Shown: positions 7,599 through 14,656 of the stretch, one piece after another
Position numbering within the stretch: position 1 is the stretch's first letter
Layout of the letters: each line of letters begins with the position of its first letter
Source of the DNA: JAJYZP01 sp049964535
Lineage (GTDB): Bacteria; Actinomycetota; Acidimicrobiia; Acidimicrobiales; Acidimicrobiaceae
Reading direction: 5' to 3'
Assembly (NCBI GenBank): GCA_049964535.1
Contig: JBMFXG010000013.1
Coordinates: 1 to 24,835 of the forward strand
Length of the DNA: 24,835 bases
The notes under the pieces: generated by a model
Database searches by the model: none
What the model saw: only the letters and a program-made list of their open reading frames with translations
What the model was told of the DNA's origin: nothing
Made by a program: the position numbers and the translations under genes

Positions 7599-8477
7599 TC
7601 ACGGCTCCGAAGATAACTCGACGTCGTAGGCTTGTCGACCTCGGAAGCCTCGAAGCTTTTGGTAGCCATGATCGTTAATGTATCTTCTAACTTCTCGAAC
7701 CTGAAATCCGACGTGCTCATTACCGTGAGAGTCCGAGGCAGTTGTAATCGCAACCTGACGCTGCGCAAACTCCGACAGTAGGTCAGGGGATGGATAGACC
7801 TCGTTGACCGGCTTGCGCCAACCGGCTGACGAGACTTCGGCAGCGATACCGGCCTTCGCCGCAGCTTCAGCCATTCGAGCATGAAGTTCATTCGAGCGAG
7901 TCGAGCGATATCCCATGATTTTGATGAGATCAGGATGCGCAAGTACATCGACAGCTCTCGTCGCTGAGAGCTCTTCCAAGGAACGGGTGTAGGCCTCCCA
8001 TGCTGGTTCTATACCTATCTGATTCCACTCCGCTACGACAGTCGGATCAGAGATGTGGTCGAAGGGCCAGTCCGCAATCCAGTGGATCGAACCTAACAGA
8101 ACATCGAAAGGATAGCCATCAAGAAGGCGACTGACCGCATCCATCTCACCCTCGTAGTAGTCGACCTCTAGACCGAGGATCACGGGCAGCCCGGCCTGCT
8201 TAGCCGCTTGCACCACCTCGACATAGTGATCGAGATCTGCCTTCGCATGATCATGCCAGTACTGCTCCATGAGCGTCCTCATCGGTCGTTCCGGGAACCG
8301 TCGAAAGTACGAACCAAGGATCGGCTTTACCTGCTCGAAGCGAAAAAGGTGTTCCGTGAGTGCAATCTCAACGATACCTGCCGACTGAGCCTTGTCGCAG
8401 AACTCTGCTAGCTCTTCTACGGTCATAGGACGATCCGATTGACCATGGGGCCAGAGATGGAGATGATAGTCAAGCAC
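7599..8477 (-). CDS. PHP-domain phosphatase, histidinol-phosphatase (HisJ/HisK)-like
   Basis: This 292-residue PHP-fold phosphoesterase has the metal ligands expected for a trinuclear site: His5 and His7 (DYHLHLW), Glu42-His43 (TEHLFRF), Glu104 (GLEVDYYEG), His132 (GSIHW), His181 (AHPDLIK), and Asp249 and His251 (SDSHG). The segment SSAGWRKPVNEVYPSPDLL closely resembles the TSGLRK...YPS motif of HisJ-type histidinol phosphatases, so hydrolysis of L-histidinol phosphate is the best guess. Other phosphoesters are possible because no his gene is nearby. GTG 8477 puts the first metal-binding His at residue 5, as is usual. The upstream TTG 8504 would overlap the preceding ATPase gene by 11 bp. The gene lies between the ArsA pair and pdtaS, and its stop is 4 bp before the pdtaS GTG. 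Confidence 0.87.
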   Translation of the reverse strand: MLDYHLHLWPHGQSDRPMTVEELAEFCDKAQSAGIVEIALTEHLFRFEQVKPILGSYFRRFPERPMRTLMEQYWHDHAKADLDHYVEVVQAAKQAGLPVILGLEVDYYEGEMDAVSRLLDGYPFDVLLGSIHWIADWPFDHISDPTVVAEWNQIGIEPAWEAYTRSLEELSATRAVDVLAHPDLIKIMGYRSTRSNELHARMAEAAAKAGIAAEVSSAGWRKPVNEVYPSPDLLSEFAQRQVAITTASDSHGNEHVGFQVREVRRYINDHGYQKLRGFRGRQAYDVELSSEP

Positions 8478-8493
8478 AGCCCTAGCGTAGGAG

Positions 8494-9708
8494 CTACTCC
8501 GCAAGGACGAGCGCTCGACCGAGCATCAGTAGCACCTCTAGAGATGCAACCTCAGCCTCAAGTTGCGGCGCTCGGAAAATTCGGTCTTCAAATGTGCTCA
8601 GCCGACCGCACTGGATCCGCTCACGCTCTTTCATGACCGCCATCGCGTCATAGCAGTTCGCAACCTCTACGAGCACTCGTGTCATAATCTGCTGGTCCGA
8701 CCCAAGCTCCGTCACCCCAGAAGGAACCTCGGAGTCAGAGCTACCCGGTCGCAGGAGTTCGAGCGCCTCGCGAGCGTACGGCGCCGGGTCATCGGCAATT
8801 GCATGGCCAAGTGCTTTTGACCGAAGCGTAACCAGCTCATCGGGGAGCGTTCGATTCACGATGATTCCACCGAGGGCTAACGATCGACTCGTAAGTTCAT
8901 GAGCGAGATAGATGGCCTCGGTCGTCGGAGCTTCTTCTGCTGCAGTTACCACCAAGAACGAAGTAGACGGAGCTCCAAGGAGTGCAGTAACCGCGCGGGC
9001 TCTCTCAACAAAACCACCGTGAAGACTCTGAAAAGATAGGAAGAAGTCAGAGAGATCGCCAAGAAATCTCGAACCGAGGACCCGTTCTGCCACCGTGTAG
9101 AACGGTCTAAACGCTGAAGAGACGAGTCGGGATCGACGTGGCAGCGTCAGCCATCGAAGCAACCTTGAGGAGAAAAACTCCTCCATGCGTCGAGGAGCCT
9201 CCAAGAAATCAATTGCGTTGCGCGATGGAGGCGTGTCGACAACGATCAAGTCATAGTGACCACTCCGATGGAGCTCAAACAGGTTCTCTATCGCTATGTA
9301 GTCATGGCTCTGAACAAATCGACTCGAGATAGAGCCGTAGATCGGATTTTCCATGATCGACTTGGCGGTGGCAGCATCGGGTGCGCACCGCAGAATCATC
9401 TCATCCCACGATGCCTTCATGTCCAACATCGAAGCGGCCAACTTCCCGATCGGTGGTCGACCCTCTGAGAGAGATTGCAGATGGTCGATCGAGACGTCGA
9501 GAGGGTCATTGGTGAGAGCCCCAAGACCCATCGCGCCTGCAAGCCGTCGAGCGGGGTCGACCGTTATCACGAGCACGGACCGACCAAGATCCACCGCCCC
9601 AACTAGGCCGAGAGCGGCCGCCGTCGTTGTCTTTCCAACTCCACCGGCTCCGCCGACGACGAGCACCTCCGATGAAGCAACGAGCTCCAAGAGTGCAGAT
9701 CCCGTCAT
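8494..9708 (-). CDS. ArsA/Get3-like ATPase, second of a pair (Rv3680-like)
   Basis: This 404-residue deviant P-loop ATPase belongs to the ArsA/GET3/MinD superfamily. The P-loop GGAGGVGKTTTAAALG starts at residue 19. It has GKTT but an Ala (A21) where ArsA and Get3 carry the signature Lys. Further motifs are TVDPARRL after the P-loop and a switch-II-like VVDTPPSRNAIDFL. This agrees with the mycobacterial Rv3680 type, which pairs with Rv3679. No arsenite-binding cysteine cluster is seen, so an arsenic role is unlikely. By homology it may chaperone membrane proteins or act as a Get3-like factor, which is inference. ATG 9708 overlaps the stop of its partner as ATGA (9705-9708), so the two are co-translated. 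The C-terminal 80 residues are predicted helical. Confidence 0.9.
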   Translation of the reverse strand: MTGSALLELVASSEVLVVGGAGGVGKTTTAAALGLVGAVDLGRSVLVITVDPARRLAGAMGLGALTNDPLDVSIDHLQSLSEGRPPIGKLAASMLDMKASWDEMILRCAPDAATAKSIMENPIYGSISSRFVQSHDYIAIENLFELHRSGHYDLIVVDTPPSRNAIDFLEAPRRMEEFFSSRLLRWLTLPRRSRLVSSAFRPFYTVAERVLGSRFLGDLSDFFLSFQSLHGGFVERARAVTALLGAPSTSFLVVTAAEEAPTTEAIYLAHELTSRSLALGGIIVNRTLPDELVTLRSKALGHAIADDPAPYAREALELLRPGSSDSEVPSGVTELGSDQQIMTRVLVEVANCYDAMAVMKERERIQCGRLSTFEDRIFRAPQLEAEVASLEVLLMLGRALVLAE

Positions 9709-10661
9709 AACGATAGCTCCACCTCGAGAGTCTCAGCCACCTCGGTTACAACGGAGAGCCCAACGTGCACTCCTGGAATCGTCGGTACGACTGCAAATGG
9801 CGTCTGCTTGGGGAGCGCGCTACGGAGATGCTGAATCAGACTCTCCTGTCGCTCTCCAAGGGAACTCCACAAGCGCGTTGCCTCGATCAGGTTGGCAAGC
9901 CCATCCAAGGCGCCAAGTTCCACGCCAGCGTCAAGCAGAGCAGAGAGACCTTCGAACGTCGTGCGCTCGAGATTTGAGAAGACGCTCGGTATCACCTTGT
10001 TGACGATTGCGGCTACCAAGGAGACCACCGTCTGCTCCTTAAGGCGCTGGTTGAGCTCGAGTGACTCTTCAATAGGTGTCTCTTCGGCCGTTGCTACCAG
10101 GCAGATCCCAGTCTGCTCTCGGTCAGCAAGGATCTCGAGCATCCAATCGGTCTGGTCTCGAACCAACCCGATAGGGAAGAGATCACCAACACCTTGGGGA
10201 GATGAGAGCTGAGACACAATGTGTCCACTCGAGGATGCATCAGCGAGCACCACGTCGTAGTGTCTCTCTCGAACCTCGTAACAGAGCTTTCCGACGACAA
10301 GAATCTCCCGAACTCCCGGTGCAGCATTCGCGACAAAATCGAAGGTCTTTGCAAGCGGTGTGAGACGAACCGGTATCGGTAGACGAAGGTAGAGTTTCAG
10401 GTACTCATAGAGGGCCGCTTCCGTACTCATCTCCATGACATCGAGATTCTCAGCGACGTTTACGGGAACAAAACCTCCGCTCTTGATTCCAAAAAATCTC
10501 GAGACCTCCCCCTTGGGCTCGACCTCGCAGATCAGAGTTCGCAACCCCCGGCGAGCTGCAAGTAGACCTAGGGCCGTCGAGACGGTCGTCTTCCCGACGC
10601 CTCCTTTACCGGTGACGAAGATGAGTCGCTTCGACAGTATCGAGTCGAGCGGTGCTGTCAT
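9705..10661 (-). CDS. ArsA/Get3-like ATPase, first of a pair (Rv3679-like)
   Basis: This 318-residue protein of the ArsA/GET3 family has an intact deviant Walker A with signature Lys (VTGKGGVGKTTVSTALGLLA, near 16-35). LICEVEPKGEVSRFFG follows, a segment characteristic of the Rv3679 subtype. The switch II position is degenerate (VVLADASSSGHIVSQL), lacking the usual DTAP. With the 404-residue neighbour it probably forms an asymmetric heterodimer in which each half keeps different parts of the catalytic apparatus. The ATG at 10661 lies 4 bp after the DUF3107 stop, and its own stop overlaps the next ATG. No transmembrane segment is seen. Family knowledge supports Get3-like protein targeting or chaperoning in mycobacteria. 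The client proteins here are unknown. Confidence 0.9.
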   Translation of the reverse strand: MTAPLDSILSKRLIFVTGKGGVGKTTVSTALGLLAARRGLRTLICEVEPKGEVSRFFGIKSGGFVPVNVAENLDVMEMSTEAALYEYLKLYLRLPIPVRLTPLAKTFDFVANAAPGVREILVVGKLCYEVRERHYDVVLADASSSGHIVSQLSSPQGVGDLFPIGLVRDQTDWMLEILADREQTGICLVATAEETPIEESLELNQRLKEQTVVSLVAAIVNKVIPSVFSNLERTTFEGLSALLDAGVELGALDGLANLIEATRLWSSLGERQESLIQHLRSALPKQTPFAVVPTIPGVHVGLSVVTEVAETLEVELSL

Positions 10662-10665
10662 GGTC

Positions 10666-10902
10666 TCATGACGCAGAGAAGCCCACTCTCCGCTCCGTCT
10701 TTACGGGTCCAAGCTCGACGTAGCCGATCTTTTGGGCCGGTATTCCGACTCGTCGGCCTCGCTTATCAGTGAACCACACTAATGGCTCACCGCTCTGCAA
10801 CGATGCCAGGAGCATCGACTCGATATCTGTCTGGGTTACCGATTCCTCAGTCTCGATCTCGATCTCTCGAGGTGAATCGGAAACACCAATACGAATATCC
10901 AC
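10666..10902 (-). CDS. DUF3107 family small protein
   Basis: This 78-residue protein has the pattern of DUF3107, a small family conserved across Actinobacteria with no assigned function that I know of. The N-terminus MDIRIGVSDSPREIEIE looks like two beta strands. It is followed by an acidic helix-forming stretch and FTDKRGRRVGIPAQKIGYVE, then a short basic tail. GTG 10902 is the start. AGGAGG lies at 10908-10913 with 5-nt spacing, one of the strongest ribosome sites in the window. It is followed directly, after 4 bp, by the two ArsA-like ATPase genes, so a small partner or regulator of that pair is plausible but unproven. Confidence 0.9.
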   Translation of the reverse strand: MDIRIGVSDSPREIEIETEESVTQTDIESMLLASLQSGEPLVWFTDKRGRRVGIPAQKIGYVELGPVKTERRVGFSAS

Positions 10903-10907
10903 GTAAA

Positions 10908-10913
10908 CCTCCT
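10908..10913 (-). promoter_or_regulatory. Strong RBS fixing the GTG start of DUF3107
   Basis: AGGAGG on the minus strand lies 5 nt from GTG 10902. The gap of about 190 bp between this site and mrp should hold the promoter of the long downstream operon. I could not pick a convincing -10/-35 pair in it. Confidence 0.7.
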
Positions 10914-11104
10914 AGGCGAACTGAACTTGACTACTCATTTCACGCTACTCGCCACAGAATCGAGCGAGACGCTCCACTCGCCGATTAGCTGTGAATCCTC
11001 AGACTTGCGAGCGGTCGAGCCCCACCTCCAAGGAGACGAAGAGCCATCATGCACTGCGCTACTTTGGGAAATGATGTGCCTTACCTTGCCCGTTGTCTGT
11101 TCGA

Positions 11105-12244
11105 CTACGAGATCTTCAACTCTTGGCGATATCGTCGTGGGGCGCCAAATGCTGCAATCTTTTGGGCGAGCTCCGCAAAGACTTGTGCCGCTGCACCTTC
11201 GGGATCTGAGACAACGACTGGCTCTCCTCGATCCCCACCGTCACGCACGCTCACTTCGAGAGGCACCTGCGCAAGTAGTGGCAGAGAGAGAACTGACGCT
11301 AACTCCTCACCGCCTCCCGAACCAAATATCTCGTAGCGTTCACCGTCGTGACCCACGAAGTACGACATATTCTCAATCACGCCTCGAAGCGGCAACTTCA
11401 ATTTCTTCGCAGCAAATGCCGATCGCTGGGCCACTGCATGAGCTGCTCGCTGCGGTGTCGTGACGACGTAGATCTCACAGCGAGGAAGAAACTCCCCAAG
11501 CGACAGGACCACGTCTCCGGTTCCAGGAGGCATATCTACGACTAGAAAATCCAAGGGCCCCCAAAATACGTCGACTACAAACTGCTCAAGAGCCTTATGG
11601 AGCATCGGACCGCGCCAGACGACCGGACTATCTTCATCGAGGAAAAATCCGATAGACATGCAGCTCACTCCGAAAGAACGTGGTGGCACCATGAAGCTCC
11701 CAACGAGTGCAGGAGTCTCCTCGACTCCAAGCATTTTTGGGATCGAGAAGCCGTAGATATCTGCATCTAAGATCCCGACTCGCTTTCCCAATTTCGCAAG
11801 CGCAAGAGCCAAGTTCACCGTTACCGACGACTTGCCTACGCCACCCTTACCCGACGAGATCCCAAGGACCCGAGTCGGCGAACTCGCCACTGCAAAGCTC
11901 GGCCGGCGCTCTGTGATCGCCTCCGTCGCTCCTGCGGGGAGCAGACCGAGCAGCACAGCTTCGAGTCGTCGTTGACTAGCGTCATCGGCATCGACCAACG
12001 TAACTTTTGCTCGACGAAAGTCCGAGGTCGTACTCAAGGCAGCGCTCGTGCTCGCTATCAGTTCCTCACGAAAGGGATAAGGCTTAATAGGGAGGCGCAC
12101 CGTGACCTCACCACGCCCAAAACTCTTCTTCGTTCGCTCGACGAGTCCAAGTGCCACGAGATCAAAAGCAAGCACTGGTTCAACGACGGTCGAAAGCGCC
12201 CTCAGAACCTCCTCATCACAATCTCGCTCTTGACTCTCGCTCAT
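11105..12244 (-). CDS. mrp: Mrp/ApbC/NBP35-type iron-sulfur cluster carrier ATPase
   Basis: This 379-residue protein has an N-terminal MIP18/DUF59-like domain (about 8-90) followed by the ParA/MinD-type ATPase domain. Walker A is SGKGGVGKSSVTVNLALAL at 131-149. Walker A' reads LDADIYGFSIPKML, and switch II/Walker B is VVDMPPGTGD at 235-244. Mrp proteins bind and pass on Fe-S clusters in the cytosol. The CxxC that bridges a cluster in many Mrp dimers would lie after ENMS. Here the segment reads SYFVGHDGERYEIFG with no Cys, as in other actinobacterial Mrp proteins. ATG 12244 is preferred because GGAGG lies 5 nt upstream. GTG 12268 is a longer alternative. The gene is divergent from a SufR-like regulator 67 bp away, which suggests control by Fe-S status. 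Confidence 0.95.
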   Translation of the reverse strand: MSESQERDCDEEVLRALSTVVEPVLAFDLVALGLVERTKKSFGRGEVTVRLPIKPYPFREELIASTSAALSTTSDFRRAKVTLVDADDASQRRLEAVLLGLLPAGATEAITERRPSFAVASSPTRVLGISSGKGGVGKSSVTVNLALALAKLGKRVGILDADIYGFSIPKMLGVEETPALVGSFMVPPRSFGVSCMSIGFFLDEDSPVVWRGPMLHKALEQFVVDVFWGPLDFLVVDMPPGTGDVVLSLGEFLPRCEIYVVTTPQRAAHAVAQRSAFAAKKLKLPLRGVIENMSYFVGHDGERYEIFGSGGGEELASVLSLPLLAQVPLEVSVRDGGDRGEPVVVSDPEGAAAQVFAELAQKIAAFGAPRRYRQELKIS

Positions 12245-12311
12245 CTCTGCCTCCGATGCTTCGACCACTGCACTACAAACTCACTTCCGTAATGTAGGTA
12301 AACTCTAGGGC
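12245..12311. promoter_or_regulatory. Divergent promoter region between mrp and the SufR-like regulator
   Basis: Both genes must be transcribed from these 67 bp. The region includes an imperfect inverted repeat, CTACA (12273-12277) and TGTAG (12293-12297) separated by 15 nt, which could be a dimeric repressor site. GGAGG for mrp is at 12250-12254 on the minus strand. AGGG sits only 1 nt before the ATG at 12312, too close for a normal RBS, so the regulator may be leaderless or start elsewhere. The operator assignment is speculative. Confidence 0.35.
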
Positions 12312-13127
12312 ATGGACGGTGCCAAGGCTCAAGCTCACGAACGACGCATGGTTGTCCCGACGCGTCCAGGCCCCTCGAATTCCGAAGGGACGGTGCTATC
12401 GAACTGGACCAAGCCGACCTCCAATCCTGAGCCAGAGCGCGATGGACTTGACTTCTCCGAGGCCGTGACAGCAATCGTGGAGGCATTTGGAGATCCGACC
12501 CGTCGAGCGATCTACCTCTTCGTCAGAGAGCACGAGTCAAGAACCGCTGCTGAAGTCGCAAACCATTTTGATCTGCATCCAAATGTCGCTCGGCACCACC
12601 TCGACAAACTTACCGCTGGCGGATATCTCGACTACTCATCTGAGCGCTCGACTCAAGCAGCCGCCGGAAGACCGTCGAAACACTACCGGAGTTCCAGGAA
12701 GGTATCGCTCTTCGATCGAGAGCGCAAACAGTTTGCCCTCCTCTCCCTACTCCTGTCAAAGACTCTCTCGCTCATTCCGCTTCATCAGGCCGAGCAGATG
12801 GCGGAAGAGGTCGGTCTGGAGTACGGGCAGACCATCGCCTCAGAGCTTCCCCAGGGTGAGCTACAAGGAGACATCGGAGCGGTCATGTCATTCATAGCCG
12901 ACGCACTGACGGCGCATGGATTCGCCTCGCAGCAAGATCCACACGACAGTCTCAGGGTGGTCAACAACTGCTGTCCCTTCGGAACGACAGCGATCGACCA
13001 CCCCGTTCTCTGCGCAGTAGAGCGAGGCATGATACGCGGAATGTTGGCATCCCTCTACGATGCACGGACCGCTATCACCTTATCCTCAAGGGCTAAAGGC
13101 GACCCCGACTGCTCTGTCATCATCTAG
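12312..13127 (+). CDS. ArsR-type HTH regulator with SufR-like Fe-S cysteine motif
   Basis: This 271-residue protein is most likely a DNA-binding Fe-S sensor. A winged helix-turn-helix spans about 48-125, with FGDPTRRAIYLFV, a recognition helix in DLHPNVARHHLDKL, and a wing ending AAGRPSKHY. The C-terminal domain holds Cys220, Cys221, Cys234 and Cys267 in NNCCPFGTTAIDHPVLCAVE and GDPDCSVII. The C-x12-C spacing of Cys221 and Cys234 is that of SufR repressors, which bind a [4Fe-4S] cluster and repress suf operons. The divergent neighbour is the Fe-S carrier mrp, which supports this role. Residues 1-45 look unstructured, and the real start may be internal (ATG 12348 or GTG 12393). No suf genes are in the window. 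Confidence 0.88.
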   Translation: MDGAKAQAHERRMVVPTRPGPSNSEGTVLSNWTKPTSNPEPERDGLDFSEAVTAIVEAFGDPTRRAIYLFVREHESRTAAEVANHFDLHPNVARHHLDKLTAGGYLDYSSERSTQAAAGRPSKHYRSSRKVSLFDRERKQFALLSLLLSKTLSLIPLHQAEQMAEEVGLEYGQTIASELPQGELQGDIGAVMSFIADALTAHGFASQQDPHDSLRVVNNCCPFGTTAIDHPVLCAVERGMIRGMLASLYDARTAITLSSRAKGDPDCSVII

Positions 13128-13132
13128 CCCAC

Positions 13133-13357
13133 GTGAGTGCTTCCGCAGCACAAGAGCATCTTGCAAGACAGTCCTCCAAGCGCCTCAAGATCCTCAAGAC
13201 ACACTTGGACTCACGGTACGTTGCGCTGGGACCGCAGCACCTCCGAACGCTCTACGGTCGCACAACTACGCAGAACGCAGCAGACCACTATCGATGCGTT
13301 CGAGTAGCTGAAGCAAGCCCCACAACGTTGAACCTGCACCACGTCTTCACAGACTGA
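13133..13357 (+). CDS. Possible small unknown protein downstream of the regulator
   Basis: GTG 13133 follows the regulator stop by 5 bp and opens a 74-codon frame beginning VSASAAQEHLARQSSKRLKI. It is basic with no membrane segment or known motif. There is no Shine-Dalgarno sequence, so translation would have to be coupled. Codon third positions are mixed. It could equally be a chance frame. Confidence 0.2.
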   Translation: MSASAAQEHLARQSSKRLKILKTHLDSRYVALGPQHLRTLYGRTTTQNAADHYRCVRVAEASPTTLNLHHVFTD

Positions 13358-13534
13358 CGCAGTTCGAAAGATCCAACCGTCACCGACGTCAACCGTGCCG
13401 TTGTTCAGGAGTACTATCGATCCACTCGTAACGCTACAACACGGCCTCAACTACTCAAGAGCTGGCAGCCCTGGCGGCTACCGCTCCGAGTGTTGACGAC
13501 CACTAGAACCGTCTCAAGGGTGACCATCTGCAAG

Positions 13535-13569
13535 GCGGATCGGTTCTCTCACAGAGAGAACCGATCCGC
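13535..13569. terminator. Perfect 16-bp stem, 3-nt loop hairpin, probable bidirectional terminator
   Basis: GCGGATCGGTTCTCTC (13535-13550) and GAGAGAACCGATCCGC (13554-13569) are exact reverse complements around the loop ACA. There is no T tract on either side. It lies roughly midway between two convergent genes, which fits a U-less actinobacterial terminator serving both. An RNA-processing signal, a protein-binding palindrome or part of a small RNA are alternatives. The hairpin itself is certain; its role is inferred. Confidence 0.6.
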
Positions 13570-14000
13570 GAGGCAGCTTGACCATCTCCTGGACACGATC
13601 GGCCTTCCGTCCACCCATCACCGTGACACCTCACCGGTAAGTCTTGGTGAAGGCTTCGAGCGAGGAGGGCGACCGCACTCACAGCGCCACAGCACCTTAA
13701 CAGCGACAGTCATGCCACGTCGACACGGCTCTTCGGACTCTGCAAATGCACTGAATCAAGCGCCACCACGCAGCCACGATATGTTCGTCCCATGGTACCT
13801 CTGGACCCCAGAGAGGAGAACCATCTCTAATCTCCATCCAACCCCGCCGCTAGAACAGCGAGATCCACCAATAGGTGAAGAGCTTCTCAAGATACCGGAA
13901 CCCTAACGATGTAAAGCAGAGTGGCCGGAAGCCAGTCTCACTCGAGCTCACCCCCAAACGAGTCTCCTCACAAGCACCGAAACCTCAGAAGAGCCTTCCC

Positions 14001-14612
14001 CTACTCCCAGTAGCGCTGTTCTTTCCAAGGATCGCCATACATGTGATAGCCATTACGCTCCCAAAAGCCAGGGCGGTCAGAATCGAGGAATTCAAGTCCT
14101 CGAAGCCATTTGGCCGACTTCCAGAAGTACAGGCGCGGGAAAAGAAAACGTAGCGGATACCCGTGATCAGGTTCCAACGGTTTATCGTCAAAACTATGCG
14201 CCAAAAGCGCCGGTTCGCTTCGGACATCTACGAGCGGAAGATTTGCCGTGAACCCAAACTCTGCATGACACATCACGTGTGTAGCGGACGCACGAGGAGC
14301 GACGAGCTTCTCAATCTCGCTGAATGCAACCCCGGTCCAGGTGGTATCAAACTTCGACCACTTTGTTACGCAGTGGATATCGGTCAAGAGAGTGGACTGT
14401 GGAAGTGCAAGCAGATCATCAAAGCTCAACGTTACCTCTTGGTCAACCTCGCCGAAGATTCGGAGATTCCAAGAACTGAGGTCTTTGTAAATTGGGACGC
14501 TCCCGGCATGGAGGACGGGAAAGCGCTCGGTAAAGTACTGCCCAGGAGGTAGGCGATCGGCCGCTATCCCTCTTGACTCGAGTTCCTTACGGTTACGATC
14601 GAAAAAGCCCAC
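14001..14612 (-). CDS. Sulfite-oxidase-like molybdopterin oxidoreductase
   Basis: This 203-residue protein contains a sulfite-oxidase/YedY-type molybdopterin domain. The start MGFFDRN, the segment LPPGQYFTERFPVLHAG and the end GDPWKEQRYWE are typical of the short bacterial sulfite-oxidase-like oxidoreductases. The molybdenum-binding Cys is Cys81 in TDIHCVTKWS. The electron donor or substrate is unknown. It has neither the Tat signal of YedY (MsrP) nor a haem domain, so it is probably cytoplasmic. GTG 14612 is chosen to match the family N-terminus, although GGGAG is only 2 nt upstream. GTG 14651 and GTG 14621 are alternatives. The first would start 5 bp after the ccmH-ccmI stop. It is the last gene of the ccm unit, so it may be co-expressed with cytochrome c assembly. 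Confidence 0.9.
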   Translation of the reverse strand: MGFFDRNRKELESRGIAADRLPPGQYFTERFPVLHAGSVPIYKDLSSWNLRIFGEVDQEVTLSFDDLLALPQSTLLTDIHCVTKWSKFDTTWTGVAFSEIEKLVAPRASATHVMCHAEFGFTANLPLVDVRSEPALLAHSFDDKPLEPDHGYPLRFLFPRLYFWKSAKWLRGLEFLDSDRPGFWERNGYHMYGDPWKEQRYWE

Positions 14613-14656
14613 AACTCCCACATTAGTGCACGACTCGCAGGTTACTCCCACCCTGC

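Larger units (their letters stand above)
13128..14000. other. Gene-poor gap between convergent genes
   Basis: These 873 bp lie between the rightward SufR-like gene and the leftward sulfite-oxidase-like gene. No frame gives a recognisable protein. A frame starting with GTG 13133, 5 bp past the regulator stop, encodes 74 residues (ending HHVFTD before TGA 13357) with fairly coding-like codons. A 138-codon frame at 13490-13906 is rich in Pro, Ser, Thr and Arg and looks like chance. The outstanding element is the hairpin at 13535-13569. The stretch may be decayed gene sequence or an untranslated region. Confidence 0.5.

Noticed and set aside
6146..7948. A 600-residue version of the sensor kinase beginning inside the PHP gene
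   Set aside because: The first 118 residues are basic, lack PdtaS similarity and overlap the well-supported PHP coding sequence. GTG 7594 fits the family N-terminus.
8494..10661. Arsenite efflux ATPase (ArsA) role
   Set aside because: No arsenic-binding cysteine triad and no arsB, arsD or arsR-type arsenic genes are nearby. The pair matches Rv3679/Rv3680-like proteins better.
13420..13500. SWQPWR-like stretch recalling the C-terminal motif of AlkA-type DNA glycosylases
   Set aside because: Only a few residues match. The rest of the frame has no helix-hairpin-helix or catalytic Asp region, so a decayed glycosylase is not supported.
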